A stretch of DNA of 49,064 nucleotides from Elysia marginata (Eukaryota > Mollusca > Gastropoda > Plakobranchidae), in the NCBI GenBank assembly GCA_019649035.1, contig BMAT01007122.1, positions 3,279 to 52,342 of the forward strand, given 5' to 3'. The notes under the pieces are model-generated. The model had not been told where the DNA came from. It did not search any database and worked only from the letters and a program-made list of their open reading frames with translations. This document shows positions 1 to 10,900 of this stretch, piece by piece. Numbering within the stretch: position 1 is the first letter of the stretch; the number at the start of each line of letters is the position of its first letter. The position numbers and the translations under genes are program-made.

Positions 1-29
1 TAATAATAATAATAATAATAATAATAATG
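1..29. repeat. (TAA)n microsatellite, 3' tail of a LINE
   Basis: The window opens with perfect TAA units. Read on the minus strand this is an (ATT)n tail directly after GCTATATAAATG, the usual end of the CR1/L2-like LINE that occupies the next 1.7 kb. It is the tail of that element rather than an independent satellite. Confidence 0.7.
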
Positions 30-681
30 GAGAACATTTATATAGCAGTTTGACAAAAAGCTAAAATCGCATTAGACAACAATGACATTGACATCTTTTC
101 AGTACACATTCACAGAACAAAATAAAGTTAGGACAGGTACATTTGGAATAGGTGGCCGTGGGTTTTTAACGCAGACTTGAACTCCTGTGAGTCCTTTATT
201 TGTCAAATGGGCAGAGGAAGCGAGTTCCAAACGTGAGGAGCTGCATATGAAATTGATTTTTCTGCAGTGGTCTTAGTTTTCACTGTAGGTACAACTAACG
301 AAACTTTACTGCTACTACGCAATGTGCGAGATGATTTGTAAACGCTTATCATAGATGACAAATACAATGGTGCTTTGTTTTGTAGAACTTTGTGACAAAG
401 TACAGCTAATTTAAATTTAATCCTAGCATCTACAGGAAGCCGATGTAGATCACTAGATGTACAAGAAGCGGCGTTACATGCTCCCTTTTGTTCTTTTTTA
501 GGATCATCCTAGCAGCATTATTCTGAAATCTCTGAAGTCTCTGAATAGATTGTGAGGGCAAATTAGCTGGTAAAGAATTACAATAATCAAGCCTTGAAAA
601 GATAAAAGCTGATACAAGACACATCAAGGATGTTTTACCTAGAAAAGATGACATTTTTCCAATCTTAGAGAGTTCACAATA

Positions 682-1533
682 CAGTGCACACCACTTATAT
701 GGACATCGCTCATTTCGACATTTCTCTTTCATCAACATGCTTTACTAAGTCCGCATTTTTTCGCTTTATACGGTTAGTTAAATGTCTATCTCTATATTGA
801 CACTGTTCGCTCTCACATCTCTTATATTGACACATCAATGTCTTAAAACGGTCATAAAATTACAAAAAACACGCTGGTTTCCCCCTCTAAACAACCGAAC
901 ACCTACCCCCTTTGCCTCAGATTAGTCAGAAGTGTGAACTGTTAGTGTTACGGGCAAGTAGATCTTGCCTGTAGACTATTATGATGCGCCGGTACATTGT
1001 ATAAGATCTGTACCTGTGTAGTGGTATGACAAAGCGAGAGAAAAGTTCCTTTATTAGGCAGGTGCTGTGTCTGCCCCAACGACTATGGGCATTGCAAGAG
1101 AGATTATAAGCTTGCTGGTGACAAAGCGAGACAAAAGACAGTTTCTTTGCTATCCACGCGCTGTGTTTGTGCACCATCTCCTATGGGCCTTGCAGCAGAG
1201 ATGAGCTTACTAGTGTAATAAATGATACGGGTGGGGCGCGCGGGGTGTGACAATCAGTGCTGGTCAGTGCAAGTGGAGTGACGCGGGATGACAAAGCTAG
1301 TGAGTGGAAAGACAGCCACGCGCTGTGTGTGTCCTATCAACTGCGGGCCTTGCTAGAGAGATGAGAGTGGTTACATGGTTACAACCCATTCACAAATAAT
1401 TTGTTTACCTACGGGAGGTGGGGGTGGGGGGGGGGTTAATGATCACTTTAAAAAAGGCTTTATAATACATGTTTCTTTTATATCAACATACATTTCATGG
1501 AACCTTATATGTCGATATATCAGGTGTTTACAG
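682..1533 (-). mobile_element. Non-autonomous TA-flanked DNA transposon, copy 1
   Basis: This 852-bp segment splits the LINE reading frame and is repeated in inverted orientation at 6796-8639, which fixes its limits. The ends are short imperfect inverted repeats, CAGTGCACACC on the left and, on the complement of the right end, CTGTAAACACC. A TA sits beside the left end; the right flank begins AT, so the duplication is slightly eroded. Subterminal TGTCGATATA-like motifs recur at both ends. The interior holds three degenerate units of about 90-120 bp that begin TGACAAAGC. No transposase is encoded. Terminal CAGT with a TA target fits the pogo/Tc1-mariner group; that is inference. Confidence 0.72.
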
Positions 1534-2069
1534 ATATTTCCAATTTGAACATTGTTAGACAGCATGGAGTCAAAATACACCCCTAGGTTTTTTGCCTTAT
1601 CACTGAACTGTATGTTTTCATTGCCAACAACAAAATTACCACCACAGTTAATGTACCCTTCCAAATTTGATGTCACAAACCTTGACTTAGATCTGCAATA
1701 ATCTGTCCCAACGTTTTGGCTGAGCAGTGAGACGAGAACGCTTTACTACTAAGGCTTTTTTGTAAAAACGAAAAAATTAAGAAGATTTATATCCCTATGA
1801 ATTACCCACAATTTCTCTCAGACTTTGGTGCATGTCGAACGAATAGTGAAGTATGCTAGTACATATTGAAATAAAAGTGGTTGTTTTTAATCACTCTCTG
1901 AATTTACAACATTTTGCAAAAAAAGTATAGGCTTTTCAGGCCTCTGCTGGTGCCGTGGGCGGGCGGTCACTAAAATTTAAAACAAAATAATTGTCTCCCA
2001 CACACTATTTTTCATGATAACTTATTACTGGTACATGTATTTCTATCGTCAATTTCCACCCCTGTACAT

Positions 2070-2235
2070 GTATCTGTCTTTCCTCTCTGCCTCTCTCTCC
2101 ATCCGCCTATCTTTGTCCCTCTCTCAGTTTATCTCTTCACTTCATATATGTGTCTCTCTATGCCTTCTGCACTTTCTCTCTGTCTTTCTCAGTCTCTTTG
2201 TCTTTCCCAGTACCATTTTTCTCTCCCTCTACTGA
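2070..2235. repeat. CT-rich low-complexity tract
   Basis: A pyrimidine-rich stretch of imperfect TCTC units. The open frame across it encodes only Ser/Leu/Phe runs and is not a gene. The rest of 1720-3080 is AT-rich with no recognisable coding sequence. Confidence 0.6.
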
Positions 2236-3082
2236 AGCAAAGACATACCGAATGAAGTTGCGCTTGAAAATATCAATTCATCAATTCAAATGATAAAGAA
2301 TTATTCTCCAAGTCTAACCTCTGATCTTGATAAGACATTGTACTGCTAAAAAAATGGATTTTTTGATGTGAAACATTAACTGACGGTTATGCCAGACTCA
2401 GGCGAAGCAGAAGCAAAGAATACCGTACTGGTAATTTTTGCAATGAAATTAGCAACAAATAATCGGACATGTGTGTAAAATGATCATAACTTTCACAGTT
2501 CCAATCAGTATACATGTATGACTAAGTTACATTATTAACAATAACTATAAAGTTATATTTAAGTAAGTAAATTTTTATTGTTCAACAAAATTAAAAATCA
2601 TACTGTACATGTGTACAAATCTACATAAGTAAGAATATGAGGAGGTTATGATTTGTAGACATTGCATCCATCACACGAGTCTAGATAACTTGAACCAAAA
2701 TAATTTGCATATGGTACTGGTTAGGCATATTCATATTATTTATTATATAAATATGTAAAGTCATGAGACTGCCTTCGGCGGTGTAGGACTCTAAACATAT
2801 TTATTACTTATTATTACAGACAGAATATCCTTTTTAGAAAATGATGATAATTCCAAGTTAAAATTTGTTCCCATGGGGTTCAAAATATCTGGACTAGACT
2901 GTATATTAATGAAAGCAAGTTAACATTTTTAACATAACAAAATCATTGCAACCAGTGAAGAACACTGTCTTATTGAACTGCAAAAGAAGAAAGGATAGGT
3001 TTCTTTTTTTACAATGGTATCAATATCAATAATATAGTTTGTTTTAAACATTGTAAATTAATATTTTTCCTCTTTAACTTAA

Positions 3083-3457
3083 CCTTTTCCCATCACACCG
3101 CATCCGTTCGATGCGGCGCCTGTCTATTCCGCCCGTACTCACCGCATCTCGTTGATGATTGACCTAGATTTACCGTTAGAGCCAAACCGCATCGGCCCGA
3201 TGATCCCATTGTTTCACTCGGCTCTGCAATTTTTTTTCATCTCGAAATTACAAATTAAAGATATATTATGTTTTTCAAATTGTAGACCACAAAATTACCT
3301 TTCGAACAATACCAAACACATAACAATAAAAGAGTTCTGTGAATTTTGGTGATTTTTGAAAAATGCCTGAAAAACAAGCGTACGCAGGGAATAGCCAGCC
3401 AGGCAGCCTAACGCGCACAGGGAATAATAGAAGCTAAGAGCGTGCGATGGGAAAAGG
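3083..3457. mobile_element. piggyBac-like MITE with TTAA duplication
   Basis: A 375-bp element is bounded by TTAA on both sides (3079-3082 and 3458-3461). Its ends are inverted repeats: CCTTTTCCCATCACAC on the left, and GTGCGATGGGAAAAGG on the right, whose complement is CCTTTTCCCATCGCAC. TTAA target sites and termini starting CC with a T-run are characteristic of the piggyBac superfamily. The left subterminal region is GC-rich with a small palindrome around GCATCCGTTCGATGC. No transposase is encoded. The small open frames on each strand within it are spurious. Confidence 0.8.
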
Positions 3458-4060
3458 TTAAAGTAGGAAAAAAAGTTACATTTCTGTTTGATATGAATCC
3501 AAGGTTCAAGATGTATGAAAATGGTCAACAAACAAAGGACATAGTATTTTACATACATTTGTACAGATCCATTTTCTAATTTATCACCTTCATAATAAAA
3601 TTGATAAATTAGGAAAATGAAAGAAAATGACATAAACACAAACGATATAATCATGGTTTAGAATTAGAGACTAATATTTGTTAATTTTAAACTATATTCA
3701 GATTATGCACTTTATTTTTCTTTTGCAATGTATTCTGAAAATTTGATTTTCAAAGTTAAATTTGTTTCACTTGAGGTTAGAAATATCCTAGAAATTACCC
3801 CTTTAGAGGTATTTGCATTATATGTTGTGAATATATTGGCTGCCTTCCAGATATTATTTACACAAAATTTACAAACACCAATGCCAAGTTACTGTTTACT
3901 AAAGCTTATTTACAATTGTTTACAATCTTTTTGACCAAGAATTCAAATGTATTAATTCTCCACAACTTTATGATCTTGTTGAGCACCTTTTGGCCTGCTT
4001 AAATGCTTAAATTTGATAAATTATTTTTCCTTTTTAAACATACATATTGATTATTCAATA

Positions 4061-4810
4061 CAGTGGAATCCAGATCGAATAAAACATAAGACTGGTTTAA
4101 ACTAAAAAAGACACCAAAATGGCTTTTACCAGCTTTAAATGACCCTGCCAATACTAAAAAATTTTTTCAAAACCAATTTCATTTTTGCAGTCCCTGCACT
4201 TTTATATAAAGGAACTTTAAGGTATTATGCACAATTTACTAAAACATCAAAGTTGTATATGAATTCTTTCATGGCAAATAAATTATCGAAATCCCCTTTA
4301 CAACTTTAGGCTCTCTGAGCACAGATGAATCTCCCCTCCTGCACAAAGGAAAAAAACCTCTTCACAAAACAGATTCAATACATTAGGTATCTTTTAAATT
4401 ACCAAAAATCGATAGGAACCAATTAAATTAAGCCATTAACCAGAAAGTAATTAATCTTCAAATACATTACAACTAAGCGACACCTATAAACTTGAATTTT
4501 TAGATCAGCCAAGGCCCCAGTTTTATGTAGGTTAGACATAGATGTAGAGTGAATCTTCAGGTATTCACATTTTTAAAAAGAATTAGATTAACACAACATA
4601 TGCAGTTTATAAGATACCATGTATTTATAAGGAACAGTCATACTAGAGTCATACAGACTTAATGAGAAACCAGTAGGCTTCTGTAAGCTTCAAAGTATGA
4701 AGGAACTGAAAAAAAAAATTGAAAAAAAAAATTCACATGGGACACCCAAACATTGAGTATACTTAGGCAAGAGTTTCCCTTTAAGATGCTGACTTAAGTA
4801 GATTCCAATG
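4061..4810. mobile_element. Possible pogo/Tigger-like MITE remnant
   Basis: The left end is TA followed by CAGTGGAATCCAGATCGAAT; the right end is GATTCCAATG followed by TA. The left outermost bases and the stretch before the right end (GGGACACCCAAACATTGAG, then GGCAAGAGTTTCCC) match the small element at 39713-39872, which supports a shared family. The ends are imperfect and the interior is AT-rich without coding capacity. The element stops about 35 bp short of the MND1 stop codon, so it forms the downstream flank of that gene. Confidence 0.4.
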
Positions 4811-4837
4811 TACTATCTATTGGCAAAAGTTGAAACT

Positions 4838-4843
4838 TTTATT
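4838..4843 (-). promoter_or_regulatory. Poly(A) signal of MND1
   Basis: A canonical AATAAA lies on the minus strand two bases after the MND1 stop codon. It is the first such hexamer downstream and would give a 3' UTR of only a few tens of bases, ending close to the border of the MITE-like sequence at 4810. Confidence 0.5.
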
Positions 4844-4845
4844 GT

Positions 4846-4952
4846 TTAATCAATATAGTCAAAATCTGAAGGAATGCCAAACTGCTTATCTATGACACTT
4901 TCCTCAAAGGAAAACTTTGACTTGATCCATGACTTGGTGGAGAAGATGTTAT
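4846..4952 (-). CDS. MND1: MND1 exon 6 (C-terminus)
   Basis: Acceptor ATTTTCAG, then [33 protein letters not shown] and TAA. The first codon is completed by the last base of exon 5 (G-AT). The final residues are nearly identical to human MND1. Confidence 0.94.
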
Positions 4953-7900
4953 CTGAAAATATGATGTAAACAAATCAACAATGTGATGCAAGTATGTAAT
5001 CAGCAACTGTTCATGAAATCAAAATATAGACTTTGAGAAAAATCACTCGTGATAGAATTACCACAGGAATAATATGTAAATGTTCATTTTTAACATTATT
5101 ACTGCTATAAAAAGTAAGTCAAGAATTCCATCTTTTATCCAGTTTCATGTAGGTTAGACATAGATGTTAGGCATTTGTACCTGTAAAAAAAAAGGTTCAT
5201 GTTATATCAATTCCATTTTAAATTTTTTTACAGTAACATTAAGGGCTTAAAAGTGACGGTAAACAACTTAGTTTGCCAAAATGAAGTGTGTTTTTTATTT
5301 GAAAAATTTTCTGAGCCTCACATGTGATGATAGTTATACTTGGAAAAATGATATGAAAAAAAAAAGTTTTTACCCAATTATCTTATTACAGAGCCATTTA
5401 GACCAAAAAATTGATAGAGGTCATTTCTCAGATCAAGCAATCATTTCATAGAGCAGATTACCAAAATAAGTCTACAACAGTCTTAATAATGTAGTTGTTC
5501 AGAATGACCAGGTCAAAGTTGCCAAGGAGCAAAGTGAGGTATATAGGCTTGTAAAGGCAGTTTGGGTGTCCTACCATTAAAGCCCAAGCTTAATGGAAAT
5601 TAAGGCCATAAGATGTTTATTTTAATTTCTTTTAAAACCACTGTGCTTCATAAATTTTCAGTTGTCTAAACTTTAAAGGCTTTTTTCTCAATTCTCGTTT
5701 TTCTACCTGGCAACCTATATAAAGTTATGTCTCTTTTTTTCCGGTTCTAGAAGCGACAATTTGAGAAGGTAAAGTTCATTTTGTTAAAAAAGAAGTTTGG
5801 AATTCAGGAATTCAGAAAAATTTTGATGAGATTTTTGATAGGGTTTCCCTGGGCCAACACACAATGGCATTAAAAGCTTGAGCTAAGTTTTAGCGAGACC
5901 ATGACACCATAGCCTTACTATCTAACCTGTCCATCTATTTGCAGCCTCCTTTGCCTGATTTGTCTGCTCCTTGATGGCCTCCAACACTTCAGGGTCACAT
6001 TCCTTGTATTTCTCAAGCTCTGCTTCAATTTTTGCTTTCTCTGCTTGATGTTTCTCCAGTTCCTCAAGAACTTCCTCTCTCTCATCCTGACATTGTATGA
6101 TATAGAGAGATACATCAGTCCAAATTGAGGAGAACTTTTAAAGCTAACAGAGTGTGTCAGGGAAAGTGGCCCATTCTAATTTTAAGCCCTCTCAGGCAAA
6201 AAAATATTACACAATCACATTTGAAATTAAACATGTGAAAATTTAGAAAAAGCCTATGTTCAAAATGATTCGTCCTCTAAACCTAGATGGTCAAAACCGA
6301 GATGATATAATGTTTCAGCATTATGAGTCAAATTTCCAACTTGTGCCTGAATTAACATGGATGTCTCAAGATTAATTTGAAGTTGTTGCAAAGATCTCAT
6401 ACTTATCCTAATGATTGTGAATGCCTATTTTTTTAAAATTCCACTCTATCTTGGTGTTTTCAGGGTCTAGAAGAATGTATTTAGTGCACTTAATTAATCA
6501 ATAGGTTGATATTTTTTAGAGAGTCAAATATCAGTAAAGCCAAGGGTGTATGCATGGGGAAAAGGGATGAATTGTGTTAGAGAAGCTTGGTATTGAAAAT
6601 AAAAGAGTATACAATCTTGAAGAAATTGTGCAACTGCATAGTCTCTGAGATTTTGTTCCCTTACTTCCTGACATCTCGATTTTTTTTAAAATTTGAATTT
6701 GAAACTAGTCTTTAATAGTATTCTTAGCTAAATTCACACATTAAACACTTAACTGCCATGGGAGTGATTTTGGCTTTTAGATCTAGATATAATTAAAGTG
6801 CACACCTGATATATTGACATATAAGGTTCCATAAAATGTATGTCGATATATGAGAACGTCGATATAAAAGAAACATGTATAAAGCCTTTTTTAAAGTGAT
6901 CATAAACAACAAGCACTGATTGTTTCACGCCGCGCCCCACCCGTCCCCTTATTAGCACCAGCAAGCTCATCTCTCTAACAAAGGCCTTCAGTTGATAGGG
7001 CACACACAGCATGTGGCTGTCTTTCCTCTCACTAGCTTTGTCATACCGCATCACTTCATTTGCACTGACCACCACGATTGTTTCGACCCGCGCACCCCAC
7101 ACATATCCTTTATTACACAAGCAAGCTCATCTCTCCTGTAAGGCTCATAGTCGATGGGGGCCCACACACACACACACAGCGCGTGGATAACAAAGCAACT
7201 GTCTTTTCTCTCACTCGCTTTGTCACGAGCAAGCTTATCTCTCTTGCAAGGCCCATAGTTGATGGGGCAGACAGCGGGTGGCTAACAAAGGAACTTTTCT
7301 CACTCACTTTGTCATACAGTCGGACCCGCTTAATCGGGAAATTTCGGGAGAAGGCATCTTTTCCCGATTATCCGGGTTTCCCGGTTTTTCTGGGTCTTTG
7401 CATTTTTTACTAAAAATTGGACCTCTCATGGAAATAAATGTAAAACTCAGGCAGAGAGAGAGAGAGAACAGAGACAGACAGACAGAGTAAGAGAGAGAGG
7501 GAAGGAAGAGATGGAGACATAGTCAGAGAGAGAGAAGTTAAAAGACGGCGGAGAGAAGGAATATTGTGGGTGTAAGGTGGAAAGAGAGAGAGAGAGAGAG
7601 GGGGGGTTAGATAGATGGAGAGAAAGTGTTTGTGAGTAAGAAAAAGAATAAGAGTAGGGAGGGAGTTTAACATCAAAAGACAAATCAACTCTCTTCTTGC
7701 AAGCCATCTTCCACATTGAGTGTTGTTCAATGAATAAAAGCTCTAGATTTTTAGCCACAATTTTGTACACTTTCACTGAGTCTACTTACAGTTACACGCA
7801 GAGGTCAACATTTTACAACTTTACAAAACAAACACAGAAAACAGTGCTCTTTCTTAAAAACCCACTTTGTTGCACCATGTCTAGCGCGTGTCTACCATCT

Positions 7901-10900
7901 GCCAGATTACCCATTAGATCAAACACAGCTTGACCAATGTCTACCTGGAATGAACTGAACCGTGAGATTGCCGCATGGCAGTTAGACTTCTCGACGCCCC
8001 TCCCAAGCATCTTGCTAAACGTCGCCTTAGCACAGAGCAAACATTTATCGATTACCTGTGTGCTTATTCATTCATAACGCCTGAGTCATGCGCTTTCCCT
8101 ATGTCTAAACTGCAAATAACATGCCGTCAACACTTGATATTGACAGTCATTTACGGATTTTTTCCCGATTAGGCGGGTAAAATTTCCCGATTTCACGATG
8201 ACTTTAGATAGAAAAAATTCCGTTCCCTGGGATTTTTCCCGATTTCACAGAAATTCCCCATTTCGCGTTTCCCGATTTTCGCGGGTCCGACTGTACCACT
8301 ACACAGGTACAGATCTTATTCAATGTACCGGCGCATCATAATACTCTACAGGTTAGATCTACTTGCCCGTAACACTAACAGTTAACACTTCTGACTAATC
8401 TGAGGCAAAGGGGGTAGGTGTTCAGTTATTTAGCGGAGCAAACCAGCGTGTTTTTGTAATTTTATGACCGCTTTAAGACATCGACGTGTCGATATAAGAG
8501 ATGTGGGAGGGAAAAGAGTGTCGATACAGAGATAGACATTTAACTAACCGTATAAAGCGAAAAAATGCAGACTTGGTAAAGAATGTCGATAAAAGAGAAA
8601 TGTCGAAATGAGCGATGTAGATATAAGTGGTGCGCACCGTACAGGCCTTTTCAATTTTGGTAACTTTCATTCACAATATGTATATTATAGTAAGTTTCAC
8701 AATGTAGAGGTAACAAATGATATAGATCTATAGGTTTCTCATATAGTGCTGCTTTAAGCTTCACATTCTAACATACATTGACGTTATAACTTATCAGTAT
8801 TTGCAAGTAAACATAGATTTGAGTCCAGGTAATTTTAATCTAAATAATTTGAATATTGGTTTAATTCAAAGTAAAACCAGATTAACAATTTTATCATACC
8901 TATTTTATGTATAATATTAAGCCAAATTTTGGAAATTCAAAGTTAAATTTGTTGCTGTGGGAGTCGAACTATGATACTTTCCCAGACTGGACTATCCTTA
9001 TTACAAAACCAAAAAAAAAATTTTTTAACAATTTACCGAATCTTCTTTTCCTTCCTTTGCTTTTGACAAGGCTTCAGTGACAGTTCTTTTCTTCTTTTCC
9101 ATATCAGCCAGTTTAGATTCAAGATCGTCTATTTTCCTCTTTCTCTATCGATGAAAAACATAAACAAAGAAAGGTAAGTTCATTACAAAATATGAAGTCT
9201 CTGAGTCAAAAATATAAGTCACATCTTTTGCCTCATATACACTACTAAGTAATGCATCTTATAACAGAAGCCTGGATGAAATATCAGAGAAAATCTGCAC
9301 AAACAATACAAGTATAGTACATCGCATTTTTATTTCTATTATAGTATTAAGGGTATGGAAGGGGAAGAGGGGACAGTTTGTCACTGAGATAGTTTATCTC
9401 AATATAGGGCCTACTTAGATAATTGTCCAAACGGAATAATTTAGTTTCCCATAAGTCACAGGCTGCCCCACAGCTTACTTGCTGTTTGAACCTTCATTTC
9501 TGTCAAGTATGAAAATACTACAGCACAGATCAAATGTAAAAACCTTCAAAGCAACGAGGACTGTTTGATATGAGGAGAAATTTTTTAGAAATTCGCTTTA
9601 CACTCTATTTGGATCCTATACTGGAAATTACAAGAACCCAATTCAATAACCCCTGTAAAACAAAGAGTAAAGCCATGTAAAAAACCAATATGAAAAGACA
9701 GAAATGTGAAAACCCACTTGTCACTCACCTATTGCTTTGACATGCTGTACTACTTAAAAACACTCTTTCCTTACCTCTTCAACTTCTATGCATGTCTAAG
9801 GGGCCTAGATACCTGAGGGAAGAGGATTCACTCACCAGCTGGCTGTCCCTGACTACTTAATTTATAGATTCATGGTACAATATCATGTCATTGTGCAATA
9901 CTAACTACCCTTACAGTAAAATGCTCTATAAATCTTAGTTTCTAGGCAGAAAACAGGGGGGAAAATGACCATAATTTTCTTTAACATAAAAACTGATAAT
10001 AAGAATAAAGGACTTTAAAAACTACTGTAATTTACACTAATAAAAAATGTCCATTGTAGATAACTGGATATTGCTTGACATTTCACAAAAAAGTTAAGTC
10101 AATTGCTTATTTGCATAGTAAAATACTGCTAGAAATATTTGCAAACTATCTGAATGTCACTTAAACTTCATATCAGTTTTACTTTATGGATGTGAAATTC
10201 AAAAGCCACACCTGGAGTGACAAACAAAATGCAAACCTTTATTAACAGCATAAAATGGCATGTCACTGTGAGGAATGAAAAATTTAGGAAGCAGAAGGGA
10301 CAAAAAGCAGTGGAGAAAGACAAGGAATGAGAAGATTCGAGACACACTGAGAAAGCCACACAACATCACCAGTCAGGCAGTGGAATCCACAGGGGGATAG
10401 GCAGGGGTAAGCCCAGAGAGACATTAAAGACATCAGGTATAGAGAGGGAAATGACAATGATGGGAAAAAGATGGGGGTCAGCTTGGAAAGCTTGCCCAGG
10501 ACTAGAGTGGGTGGCATTCACTTGTCTGTGGCCTATACCCTGCTAAATCAAAAGGGCATTTCAGAACAGTGTGTCTTGCAACTAGTGCAAATCAGTCAAA
10601 AGTCAGAAACTCTATTTTTTAGAATACACCATTTAATGGGGTTTTTTCATTTTATATACATGTATTTTGAACGCACTAAAGCTTTTAAATATTTCTTTAA
10701 AATATTGATAGATTTGCACAATTTTTCATGTTTGGAAGCTTAGAAAGAATGTCTTGTTTGTAATGCCTTTGAAGGTAAAAACAAAATTTTGTGACATCTG
10801 ACATTTTCACCCTGGGCGCGAGACATATTTCTTTTTCATGTTTTCTTACATTTTGACTGGCTTTGCTTGGGAAAGCCCAAAAGTAGATAGAAGTGCCGAT

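Larger units (their letters stand above)
1..1720 (-). mobile_element. CR1/L2-like LINE, 3' half, interrupted by a DNA element
   Basis: Minus-strand reading gives the C-terminal half of a non-LTR reverse transcriptase. At 1534-1680 the thumb region reads SDKAKNLGVYFDSML followed by VQIGNI. At 681-430 it resumes with CELSKIGK, then FSRLDYCNSLPANLP, IQRLQRFQNNAARMILKK and KREHVTPLL. From 430 to about 180 it continues with DLHRLPVDARIKFKLAVL and YAAPHVWNSLPLP, the usual C-terminus of these proteins. An AT-rich 3' region and an (ATT)n tail end the element at position 1. The two coding parts are separated by an 852-bp insertion (682-1533) and otherwise join at the expected residue. The 5' part, with the endonuclease and the catalytic YADD, is absent. 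Stops and frameshifts show it is dead. Clade placement (CR1/L2/Rex group) rests on motif style only. Confidence 0.8.
6796..8639 (+). mobile_element. TA-flanked DNA transposon, copy 2, with nested insert
   Basis: Second copy of the 682-1533 element, in the opposite orientation, lying in MND1 intron 4. It is flanked by TA on both sides (6794-6795 and 8640-8641). Its ends are AAGTGCACACCTGATAT on the left and, on the complement of the right end, CGGTGCGCACCACTTATAT. Without the nested 977-bp insert and the duplicated TA it is about 865 bp, close to the 852 bp of copy 1. Degenerate internal units containing GCAAGGCCCATAGT and ending CTTTGTCA recur three times. Subterminal GTCGATATA motifs flank both ends. 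No coding capacity was seen; the open frames across it are shadows. Confidence 0.75.

Noticed and set aside
3295..3654. 119-codon minus-strand hydrophobic frame
   Set aside because: It begins in AT-rich sequence and crosses the border of the piggyBac-like MITE; the hydrophobicity comes from T-rich codons.
7410..7776. Two overlapping minus-strand frames rich in Ser/Leu/Pro
   Set aside because: They translate the purine-rich tract inside a MITE and are produced by composition.
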